Shown here in pieces: positions 23,295 to 30,438 of a stretch of DNA of 32,656 nucleotides. Numbering within the stretch: the first letter of the stretch is position 1; every line of letters begins with the position of its first letter. The position numbers were made by a program, and so were the translations under genes. Source of the stretch: an uncultured Hyphomicrobiales bacterium (GTDB lineage: Bacteria > Pseudomonadota > Alphaproteobacteria > Rhizobiales > Aestuariivirgaceae); assembly GCA_902826365.1 (NCBI GenBank), contig CADEEO010000018.1:1-32656 (forward strand). Reading direction: 5' to 3'. The notes under the pieces were generated by a model that searched no databases, was not told the origin of the DNA, and saw nothing but the letters and a program-made list of their open reading frames with translations.

Positions 23295-24386
23295 TCAGGT
23301 CATTACCTGCCCGCTTGCGGCGCGGAAGATGTGAATATCGTTAGGATCAATGTATATGCTGGCCGGATCGCCAACCTTGATCGAGGTTGCCTTGGCTTCG
23401 GGAAGCACCATGCGCAGCACTTCCTTGCCGGTTTCCACGGAGACAATCGTAATGTCGCCGAGGGGCTCCAGCAGATGGATTTTCGAAGCGATAGCTTTTT
23501 CGCCCTTGGCGGCCAGACGGATGTCGCTGGGGCGGATGCCGATGATGGCAGCCTCGCCCGCCGCCGCCGTCTTGCGCGGCACCTTTGGACTCATTTTGCC
23601 AAGCGGGGTTTCAAAGGTCTTTGCATCCTTGCCGACTTTTGCCTTCAGCATGTTCATGTGCGGCGAACCGATCTTGCCGGCCACGTAGGTATTGGCAGGG
23701 CGCTCATAGAGCTCTTCCGGTGTTCCGCGCTGGACCACGGCGCCATCGCGCATCACGGCGATTTCTTCACCCATGGAAAGGGCTTCAAGCTCATCGGGCG
23801 TTGCATAGACAATGGTCATGCCGAATTGCCGGTGCAGGCGCTTCAGTTCGGCGCGCATGTCATGGCGCAGCTTGGCATCAAGATTGGTGAGCGGCTCATC
23901 GAGCAGCAGAATCTTGGGGTGGCGGACCAGCGAGCGGCCAAGGGCGACGCGCTGCTGCTCGCCGCCGGACAGGGTGTTGGGCTTGCGTTCCAGGCGGTGG
24001 GTAAGCTTCAACATGGCCGCAGTTTCGTTCACGCGCTTGGTGATTTCTGCTGAAGAGACCTTTTCCTCACGCAGCGGATAGGCAAGATTCTCGAACACGG
24101 TGAGGTGGGGATAAAGGGCAAAGGACTGGAACACCATAGACACGCCGCGGCCGGCGATGGGTTCATTGGTAAAATCCTTGCCGTCGATTTCGAGACGGCC
24201 GGAATCGGGCTTCACGAGGCCGGCAATGGTGCGCAGCGTCGTGGTCTTGCCAACGGAACTCGGCCCGAATAGGACAAAGAACCGTCCCGCCGCCACGTCG
24301 AAGGAAAGGTTTTCAAGAGCCCGCACCTTGCCATAGGATTTAGCAATCCCTGACAACCGCACCGCGGGCTTAACGCCTTCAGCCAT
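23295..24386 (-). CDS. Sugar ABC transporter ATPase A (MalK type, switch histidine replaced)
   Basis: A MalK-type ATPase, first gene of the minus-strand transporter operon. The ATG at 24386 is preferred since AGGG lies seven bases upstream; an ATG at 24392 would add two residues. Numbered from 24392, Walker A is GPSSVGKTT (43-51), the signature is LSGGEQQR (141-148) and Walker B is LLLDEP (D165, E166). The switch region reads YATPDELEAL with proline (P199, codon CCC) where the family has histidine (VTHDQ.EA). Its own site therefore lacks a residue needed for hydrolysis. It pairs with ATPase B (18664-19752). The C-terminal regulatory domain is present. Confidence 0.93.
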   Translation of the reverse strand: MAEGVKPAVRLSGIAKSYGKVRALENLSFDVAAGRFFVLFGPSSVGKTTTLRTIAGLVKPDSGRLEIDGKDFTNEPIAGRGVSMVFQSFALYPHLTVFENLAYPLREEKVSSAEITKRVNETAAMLKLTHRLERKPNTLSGGEQQRVALGRSLVRHPKILLLDEPLTNLDAKLRHDMRAELKRLHRQFGMTIVYATPDELEALSMGEEIAVMRDGAVVQRGTPEELYERPANTYVAGKIGSPHMNMLKAKVGKDAKTFETPLGKMSPKVPRKTAAAGEAAIIGIRPSDIRLAAKGEKAIASKIHLLEPLGDITIVSVETGKEVLRMVLPEAKATSIKVGDPASIYIDPNDIHIFRAASGQVMT

Positions 24387-24423
24387 TCCCATTCCCTGTC
24401 TGCCCGCCGGGGCTATTTTTGGC

Positions 24424-24453
24424 AGAGACTAGCTTGTCTCTCTTTATTTGCAA
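24424..24453 (-). promoter_or_regulatory. Promoter with overlapping palindromic operator for the ABC operon
   Basis: An 18-bp palindrome AGAGAC-TAGCTT-GTCTCT (24424-24441) has one mismatched inner pair. On the minus strand a possible -35 TTGCAA (24453-24448) and -10 TAGTCT (24431-24426) are 16 bases apart, so the palindrome covers the -10 and spacer. It is 38 bases from the ATPase A start. This is the layout of a repressor site. The rest of the 136-base gap to the Gfo/Idh stop holds no gene. The promoter assignment is inference. Confidence 0.45.
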
Positions 24454-24522
24454 GCCGCCTATCATCGATCCAAATCAATTATTTCTGATGAGTCCGGAGT
24501 CGCTTGCATTTCTGCATAATAA

Positions 24523-25665
24523 TTAGCCATTTGCGCTTTCCCACAGGCCGGTTTTGGCGGACCTGAGGACAGCGTCAGTCACGAGGTCGGTTGCAAGGGC
24601 ATCACGGAAAGTTGGAGCCGCAGCCTTTCCGCCGCCAACGGCCCCCAGAAAATCGGCGACCTGGTGAATGAAGGTGTGCTCATAGCCAATCTGCAGGCCG
24701 GGCACCCACCATTTGTCCATGTAGGGATGGTCGCCATCGGTTATGTGAAGCGAGCGCCAGCCGCGGGTGCGGCCTTCGTCACGATGATCGAAATACTGCA
24801 GGCGGTGCAGGTCGTGCAGGTCCCAGAAAATCGACGCGTTCTCGCCGTTGATTTCGAAGGTGTAGAGGGCCTTGTGGCCGCGGGCGTAGCGGGTGGCCTC
24901 GAAACTTGCCAGCGAACCATTGGCAAAGCGGGCCAGAAACAGGCTGGCGTCATCTATGCCCACAGTTTCCGTCTTGCCAGTAATATTGTGGTGGCGTTCC
25001 TTGATGAAAGTCTCGGTCATGCCAGAGACCTTGGTGATGCCGCCATTGAGCCAGAGGGCCGTATCGATGCAGTGGGCGAGAAGGTCGCCGGTCACGCCGC
25101 TTCCGGCCACGTCCACATCCAGACGCCAAAGGCCCTGGCCGCCCTGGGGCAGGTCCTTGGAAATGGTCCAGTCCTGGAGGAATTTGGCGCGATAGTGAAA
25201 AATCCTGCCGAGTTTGCCTTCGTCGATCAGCTGCTTGGCCAGGGTGACGGATGGAACGCGCCGGTAATTGTACCAAACCATGTTCGGCACCTTGGCCTTC
25301 TCGACGGCGTCCACCATCTGGCGGGATTCTTTTGCCGAACGCCCCAGCGGCTTTTCGCACATCACCATCTTGCCCGCCTTCGCGGCGGCAATGGCTATTT
25401 CATGATGGGTGTCATTGGGGCTGGCGATATCAATGACATCGATATCCTTGCGTTCTACGAGCTTGCGCCAGTCGGTTTCGATTGACTCATAGCCCCATTG
25501 CTCTGCGAAGGCCTTTGCCTTGGCGGCATCGCGGGCACAGGTTGCTTTCAGCACCGGGCGGAATGGCACATCAAAAAAATGGTTCACCTGAGAGAAAGCG
25601 TTGGAATGGGTGCGGCCCATGAAGCCGTAGCCGACCATGCCGACATTGAGAGGTTTTTTCGCCAT
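24523..25665 (-). CDS. Gfo/Idh/MocA family oxidoreductase
   Basis: A 380-residue NAD(P)-dependent sugar dehydrogenase. The Rossmann motif is [12 protein letters not shown] (9-20) and the catalytic-lysine motif is CEKPLG (K105). The C-terminal domain has [17 protein letters not shown] with the histidine and aspartate typical of active sites in this family, and a long [24 protein letters not shown] strand region. The ATG at 25665 starts one base after the isomerase stop and is preferred over the open frame up to 25689. Members oxidise inositols, sugars or sugar acids, often at C3. It works in a pair with the upstream isomerase. Confidence 0.92.
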   Translation of the reverse strand: MAKKPLNVGMVGYGFMGRTHSNAFSQVNHFFDVPFRPVLKATCARDAAKAKAFAEQWGYESIETDWRKLVERKDIDVIDIASPNDTHHEIAIAAAKAGKMVMCEKPLGRSAKESRQMVDAVEKAKVPNMVWYNYRRVPSVTLAKQLIDEGKLGRIFHYRAKFLQDWTISKDLPQGGQGLWRLDVDVAGSGVTGDLLAHCIDTALWLNGGITKVSGMTETFIKERHHNITGKTETVGIDDASLFLARFANGSLASFEATRYARGHKALYTFEINGENASIFWDLHDLHRLQYFDHRDEGRTRGWRSLHITDGDHPYMDKWWVPGLQIGYEHTFIHQVADFLGAVGGGKAAAPTFRDALATDLVTDAVLRSAKTGLWESANG

Positions 25666-25666
25666 G

Positions 25667-26716
25667 TCAGGCCTGCCAGCCGTGGGCATTGCGGACCTTG
25701 ATCATGGTGCCGAGGATATCGTTCCAGGTTTTTTGCTGCATCATCACCGTATTGGGGAACATGCAGCCATCCCAGCAGATGTGGCGGAACGCCTTGGTGA
25801 TCCCGCCATCCTTGCCGCGCAGCCACATGCCGGCATGGCGGGGAATATCCAGCCTGCCGTTCGGGTCGGTCACCATGCAGTGCCGCCCCGTCTTGTCGTG
25901 ATAGCCCATGCCTTTGACGGTGCCGTCGTTTTGCGCAACGTGGAAATCAATGGTCCAGGGCCGCAGCATGTCCGTCATCTTGGTGAGCGCCTTGTCGAGT
26001 TGCGCCTTGTTCTTCCAGTTATATTTTGCGGGCAGAAGCCGCGCGCTGGGGGCATTGTAACCCATGGTGTAGAGCAGGGTGTGGGCCATGTCGGCCTGAA
26101 ATCCGATGGTGTGCGGCCGGTCGACGGCTTCCAGCGTGTCGATCATGGCCTTCCAGGAGTGCATTCCGCCCCAGCAGATTTCGCCTTCGGCCGCCAGCCG
26201 TTCATCATAGTCGGCCGCCACGCTGCAGGCCTCGCGGAAGGTCTGGGCAACTTTCTTGGTGTTGCCCTTGGGGTCCTTGGCGAATTCGCCAGGGCTTGTC
26301 GCCGAGTCGATGCGGATGACGCCATAGTGCCGCACGCCCAGGCCGCGCAATTTCTGCCCGAGGCGGCATGATTTCCGCACGTTCTCCACGAACTTTTTCC
26401 GGTCGGAAGCCGAACCCATGGCCGAGCCGCCGCCCACTGGCGGCCAGACAGGGGCCACGATGGAGCCGATTGCCAGGCCGCGCGCCCGCACCTTCTCGGC
26501 CAGCCGCTTCACTTCATCGTCGGTGAAATCGATATTGGTGTGGGGGGCCGCGTGAAATATGTCGATGCCATCGAACTTCACGCCCTTCACCTCAGCTTTG
26601 GCGGTCAGGTCGAGCATGGTGTCGAGATCAATTGGCGGTTCGGAATCGGAGCCCTTGCCGACCAGGGCGGGCCACATCGCATTGTGCAGTTTTGGAAAAT
26701 TGTTCGCGCCGGCCAT
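25667..26716 (-). CDS. Sugar phosphate isomerase/epimerase (TIM barrel)
   Basis: A 349-residue xylose-isomerase-like TIM-barrel protein, starting [22 protein letters not shown] with GGGAG six bases before the ATG at 26716. Segments such as [42 protein letters not shown] and [13 protein letters not shown] supply the glutamate, aspartate and histidine positions expected for metal binding. It is cotranscribed with the Gfo/Idh/MocA gene, a pairing common in inositol- and 3-keto-sugar pathways. Its substrate is not known. It is transcribed divergently from the GntR regulator. Confidence 0.9.
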   Translation of the reverse strand: MAGANNFPKLHNAMWPALVGKGSDSEPPIDLDTMLDLTAKAEVKGVKFDGIDIFHAAPHTNIDFTDDEVKRLAEKVRARGLAIGSIVAPVWPPVGGGSAMGSASDRKKFVENVRKSCRLGQKLRGLGVRHYGVIRIDSATSPGEFAKDPKGNTKKVAQTFREACSVAADYDERLAAEGEICWGGMHSWKAMIDTLEAVDRPHTIGFQADMAHTLLYTMGYNAPSARLLPAKYNWKNKAQLDKALTKMTDMLRPWTIDFHVAQNDGTVKGMGYHDKTGRHCMVTDPNGRLDIPRHAGMWLRGKDGGITKAFRHICWDGCMFPNTVMMQQKTWNDILGTMIKVRNAHGWQA

Positions 26717-26752
26717 GCACACTCCCAAAGATTTTTTTAGTTTGAATCATCT

Positions 26753-26790
26753 TAGACAAAAATTGGGCTTGCTGTCTACAACTGTTATAT
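26753..26790. promoter_or_regulatory. GntR autoregulatory/divergent operator region
   Basis: The 86-base gap between divergent isomerase and regulator genes contains TAGACA (26753-26758) and TGTCTA (26773-26778) as an inverted repeat with a 14-base spacer. TGTCTACA (26773-26780) has the GT-N2-AC core of FCD-type GntR sites. A possible regulator promoter is TTGGGC (26763-26768) and TTATAT (26785-26790), 16 bases apart, so the site would block it. The operator role is inference from position and motif. Confidence 0.4.
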
Positions 26791-26802
26791 TAGTATGAGG
26801 CG

Positions 26803-27486
26803 ATGGTTATCAGTCTTTCAAGGTCACGGCTCGACCGCTCGCGGCCCATGCGCGACCAGATTTATCCGCTGGTGCGCCGGATGATTTTGACAGGCGCCAT
26901 CAAGCCGGGCGAGGTGATTGATGAGAAGGCCATTGCGGCCCAGCTGAATGTGTCGCGCACGCCGGTGCGCGAGGCGGTCAAGAAACTGAGCGACGAAAAC
27001 CTTGTGGAGGTGGTGGCGCAATCTGGAACGCGGGCGGCGCGCATTGCGCGCGACGAAATCGCTGAAGCCTTTCTCATCCGCCGCGCATTGGAATCAGAAA
27101 GTGCGGCACAGGCCGCAACGCGCATGAACCAATCGCATGCGGACCGTCTCGATGATATTCTCCTGCTGCATGCACGAGCCCTGGAGCGTAAAAAATACGT
27201 CGAGGCGATCGAGCGCGACGATGATTTCCACCGCTACATCGCCGAGATCAGCAATCTGCCGCGGTTGTGGCGGGCGATTGAGATTTCAAAAGCGCAGCTT
27301 GACCGCTGCCGCCATATGATGGTGCCGCGCGAAGGCGAGGCCGAAACCACCCTTGAGAAGCATCGCGTCATCATTACTGCCCTCAAGAGCGGCGATCCCG
27401 AAACTGCGGCGCGGGCGATGCGTGACCATCTTGAGACTGCTTACCGCAGCACCATTGCCGTGCTGGACGGCCCGGGCCTGAACTGA
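26803..27486 (+). CDS. GntR family transcriptional regulator (FadR/FCD subfamily)
   Basis: A 227-residue DNA-binding regulator. The N-terminal winged helix-turn-helix (about 15-80) contains IDEKAIAAQLNVSRTPVREAVKKLSDENLVEVV. The C-terminal FCD effector domain (about 85-215) carries the metal-ligand set: D139-D141 and H143 (ERDDDFHRYI), H187 (EKHRVI) and H209 (MRDHLETAY). It would bind an organic acid or sugar-acid intermediate via the metal. It is divergent from the isomerase/oxidoreductase pair and most likely controls this locus; the shared GTAGACA core before the 11,495 operon fits that. The start has a weak GAGG site. Confidence 0.93.
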   Translation: MVISLSRSRLDRSRPMRDQIYPLVRRMILTGAIKPGEVIDEKAIAAQLNVSRTPVREAVKKLSDENLVEVVAQSGTRAARIARDEIAEAFLIRRALESESAAQAATRMNQSHADRLDDILLLHARALERKKYVEAIERDDDFHRYIAEISNLPRLWRAIEISKAQLDRCRHMMVPREGEAETTLEKHRVIITALKSGDPETAARAMRDHLETAYRSTIAVLDGPGLN

Positions 27487-27560
27487 AGCCGGGGCAGGAC
27501 CTGGCAATTTATATTAACGCCAAAGAAATCAATCCTTCCTAGAGTGCCCGGCTGGCGCAA

Positions 27561-28211
27561 ATGGAAATTGCGCCGTGTGGGCCGTGTGTGCGTATGTTGT
27601 TTGTTGCGTTGGTTTTGACGTTTCTGGCGGTGCTTGTCTTGGCCAAGCGCCTTGCCTTTGGCGTTTTTTTCCTTTCGGCGGGCTGCGCTGTTGCGGGCGG
27701 ATTGTTCATTAATCCGGATGATTCTGTATCCCTGCGCTTCGTCACGCTGGACGAAACGCCACACATCACGATGCGAGAGGAGCCACTTGGGCTCACAGGC
27801 GCCGGCCACCACGCGAGATCCCTCGCCATCCTGTCGCGTCGGAATGAACTTGCAGAATTGCGCGAACACATAAGATACGAACTCCGCCGCGGAAATATCA
27901 CACTCGAAAAGGCAACCACCCTGAACCATCTCATCGACGAGATTGACCGTGAATCAGCAGCAGTCGTTGGGCAAGTCGCGGTGCGGCACCAAAACCTTGC
28001 CGAGCTTATGCATTCGCAGGTCCGCTTGAATGAGACCCTTGCCGATACGATAAAACTGGTGAAGGTCCTGGATTCAGTGCCTAGCCCGGAATTTGCCGGG
28101 ACATTTATCGCCGCCAAAATCCAGGTTGTGAGGCTTTTGGCGGAGAAGGCGGCGGTTGATGGATCCATCGACGAGATCAGGCAAATGTTGAAACGGCCCA
28201 AAGCCGGATAG
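27561..28211 (+). CDS. Unknown membrane-anchored helical protein
   Basis: A 216-residue protein I do not recognise. Two adjacent hydrophobic segments (about residues 13-30 and 32-50) are followed by a largely helical, charged region (about 85-215). This region has heptad-like leucine spacing, for example NELAELREHIRYELRRGNITLEKATTLNHLIDEIDRES, suggesting coiled coil. An ATG at 27594 would start directly at the first helix and is equally plausible; neither has a clear Shine-Dalgarno. It lies alone between the regulator and the hydantoinase gene. A membrane-tethered scaffold or sensor is conceivable but unsupported. Confidence 0.6.
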   Translation: MEIAPCGPCVRMLFVALVLTFLAVLVLAKRLAFGVFFLSAGCAVAGGLFINPDDSVSLRFVTLDETPHITMREEPLGLTGAGHHARSLAILSRRNELAELREHIRYELRRGNITLEKATTLNHLIDEIDRESAAVVGQVAVRHQNLAELMHSQVRLNETLADTIKLVKVLDSVPSPEFAGTFIAAKIQVVRLLAEKAAVDGSIDEIRQMLKRPKAG

Positions 28212-28300
28212 ACCATTCCCGCTCTCTTCCATCTTCTGACGGTGGACTTGCCGGTTGCTTTCAGTAAAAGCATGGGCCAACTGAACCCTGAAAGCCAGAA

Positions 28301-30298
28301 ATGACCCCAGCGGAGAACTTTTTCATCGGCATTGATACGGGCGGCACCTATACGGATGCCGTTGTCATTGCCCATGGCACGCAGAAGATTCTCGGCCGGG
28401 CAAAGGCGCTGACGACGAAGGGCGATCTTTCCATCGGTGTGAAAGAGGCGCTCACAACCGTGATGCAGACTCTTCCCGCCGGAGCAAAGTCTTCGGCTAT
28501 CGGGCTGGTTTCGGTTTCCACCACGTTGGCCACCAATGCGGTGGTTGAAGGGCATGGCAGTCCGGTGGCGGTGTTCCTCATTGGCTTTGACGATGCCATG
28601 GCCGCGCGAACCGGCATCGCGAAGGCCTTTCCGAATGTGCCGCTGCGGATGATCGCGGGAGGCCATGACCACAATGGCGATGTAGCTGTTTCCCTGGATG
28701 CTGCGGCAGTGGAGCGCGAAGCGGACCTGCTGAAAGGCGAAGTATCGGCCTTTGCCGTTGCTTCGGCTTTTGCAGTGAGAAACCCGGAGCACGAAAAGGC
28801 GGCGCGCGACATCATCATGCGGGTGACGGGCAAGCCGGTGACGCTTTCGACGGAGCTTACCTCATCGCTGGATGCGCCGCGCCGGGCGCTGACCGCTGTT
28901 TTGAATGCTCGGCTGATTTCGCGAATATCGCTGCTGATTGAGGCAGTACAGCTTGCCATGGCAGAACTTCATATTTCCTGCCCGCTGATGGTGGTGAAAG
29001 GCGATGGCTCTTTGGCGCGGGCTGAAAACGTGGCGCTCAAGCCCATTGAAACGGTGCTATCGGGACCGGCGGCGAGCCTGGTGGGGGCCAAGTGGCTGTC
29101 GGGGCTTGATGACTTCATCATGTCGGACATTGGCGGCACGACAACCGACATCGGCATTCTGCAGGGTGGCAAGCCGCAGGTGGCGGAAGAAGGCGCGGAG
29201 GTCGGGGGCTGGCGCACCATGGTGAAGGCCATTGATGTCACAACCATCGGCCTTGGCGGCGACAGCGAGGTTCATCTGGCGATGGACGGCTCGATGCAGA
29301 TCGGGCCACAACGCATCGTGCCGGTTTCGCTCATAGGGGCGCGCTATCCGGAAGTCATTGCCATGCTTGAAGCCGACCTCGCGGATACGCAAGGCGGCTC
29401 GCAGCAGGGACGCTTTGTGGTGTTGCCATTCGGCAAGTCCGGCCCTGCCGATCACAGCGGATTGACGGCGCGCGAGATTGAATTTCTGTCGATGGTCACC
29501 GACCGGCCGAAGCCGCTGCGGAAACTTGCCCTGTCGTCGGGCGCGCAGCGGGCCTTGCTGTCCTTGCGCAAAAAGGGGCTCGTGCAGCTCTGCGGCTTCA
29601 CCCCTTCAGATGCCGCCCATGTGCTTGACTTGCAGGCGAACTGGTCAAAGCCTGCAGCACTTTTGGCGGCGCAGCTCGTGGTGCGGTTTCGCGATATGCG
29701 GATTGCAACGCCGGAGCGCCTTGAGGCGTTTTGCCGGGATGTGTGGAGCGAGACGGTGCGCCTATCGGCGAAGGCCATTCTGAATTCGGCGCTTGCCATG
29801 CCGGTTGAGAACAATGCCCTGATTGAAAGTGTTGTATCTGGCGCGCCGGTGAAGGGCCTGGCGGCGATCAAAATTTCGCCCACCATTCCCATTGTGGCGG
29901 TTGGCGGGCCGGCCCGGGTTTACTACGGGGAAGTTGCCAAGCGGCTGGATTGCGAAGCTGTGTTTGTCGAGTGGTGCGAGGTCGCTAATGCGATAGGCGC
30001 CGCCGCTGGCCTTGTCGCCTTGAAGGTCATGGTGATGGTGGAAGGCGATGGCAACGGAGCCTTTCGCGTTCATGGTGGTCAGGGCACGCGCATTTTCGAT
30101 TCGGGGGCGGAGGCGCTGGCCTTCGCGCAGGCCTCCGCCCATGACCAGGCAGAAAGCATGGCTTTGGGGGGCGGCGCCAATTCGCCGAAAATAAGCGTCG
30201 ATACAAAGAAGCATTACTTGCCCGACGCGATGGACGACAATGGCCTGCTCAAGGCCGAAATCACGGCCGAGGCCATTGGGCGGCCTTCTCCTGCGTAG
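28301..30298 (+). CDS. Hydantoinase/oxoprolinase family protein (HyuA type)
   Basis: A 665-residue ASKHA-fold enzyme of the hydantoinase A family, which uses ATP to open cyclic amides such as N-methylhydantoin or 5-oxoproline. The N-terminal phosphate motif is GIDTGGTYTDAVV (10-22), and the second is SDIGGTTTDIGIL (D276 to D283). A further GVGAP-like segment, VAVGGPARVYYGEVAKRL, lies near residue 530. A HyuB partner usually follows but is absent here. The start overlaps the stop of an 11-codon reading frame (28272-28304) and has no clear ribosome site of its own. Its relation to the sugar locus is unclear. Confidence 0.88.
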   Translation: MTPAENFFIGIDTGGTYTDAVVIAHGTQKILGRAKALTTKGDLSIGVKEALTTVMQTLPAGAKSSAIGLVSVSTTLATNAVVEGHGSPVAVFLIGFDDAMAARTGIAKAFPNVPLRMIAGGHDHNGDVAVSLDAAAVEREADLLKGEVSAFAVASAFAVRNPEHEKAARDIIMRVTGKPVTLSTELTSSLDAPRRALTAVLNARLISRISLLIEAVQLAMAELHISCPLMVVKGDGSLARAENVALKPIETVLSGPAASLVGAKWLSGLDDFIMSDIGGTTTDIGILQGGKPQVAEEGAEVGGWRTMVKAIDVTTIGLGGDSEVHLAMDGSMQIGPQRIVPVSLIGARYPEVIAMLEADLADTQGGSQQGRFVVLPFGKSGPADHSGLTAREIEFLSMVTDRPKPLRKLALSSGAQRALLSLRKKGLVQLCGFTPSDAAHVLDLQANWSKPAALLAAQLVVRFRDMRIATPERLEAFCRDVWSETVRLSAKAILNSALAMPVENNALIESVVSGAPVKGLAAIKISPTIPIVAVGGPARVYYGEVAKRLDCEAVFVEWCEVANAIGAAAGLVALKVMVMVEGDGNGAFRVHGGQGTRIFDSGAEALAFAQASAHDQAESMALGGGANSPKISVDTKKHYLPDAMDDNGLLKAEITAEAIGRPSPA

Positions 30299-30304
30299 CT
30301 GGCG

Positions 30305-30403
30305 TTAACCGGCCATTTACCATAGTTCAACTGTTGTCAGCCCGTTTCCGCGGCGCGGGGAAATGAAAGGGTTTCGGAAAGGCCCTGTTAACCGCAAATT
30401 TGA
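30305..30403 (+). promoter_or_regulatory. Two CtrA-like boxes before hybrid kinase
   Basis: TTAAC-CGGCCA-TTTAC (30305-30320) has one mismatch to TTAAC-N6-TTAAC. TTAAC-CGCAAA-TTTGA (30388-30403) has two. Both lie in the 140-base gap upstream of the kinase ATG at 30439. Double CtrA sites are common at CtrA-controlled alphaproteobacterial promoters. The rest of the gap contains no gene. Confidence 0.3.
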
Positions 30404-30438
30404 TAGGGTCGGAAAGGTTTCCAGAGAGTATTTTTCCG

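Noticed and set aside
27539-28792. Minus-strand open frame (417 codons) over the unknown helical protein and HyuA start
   Set aside because: Low-complexity, serine/arginine-rich translation; it overlaps the conserved HyuA N-terminal motif, so it is not coding.
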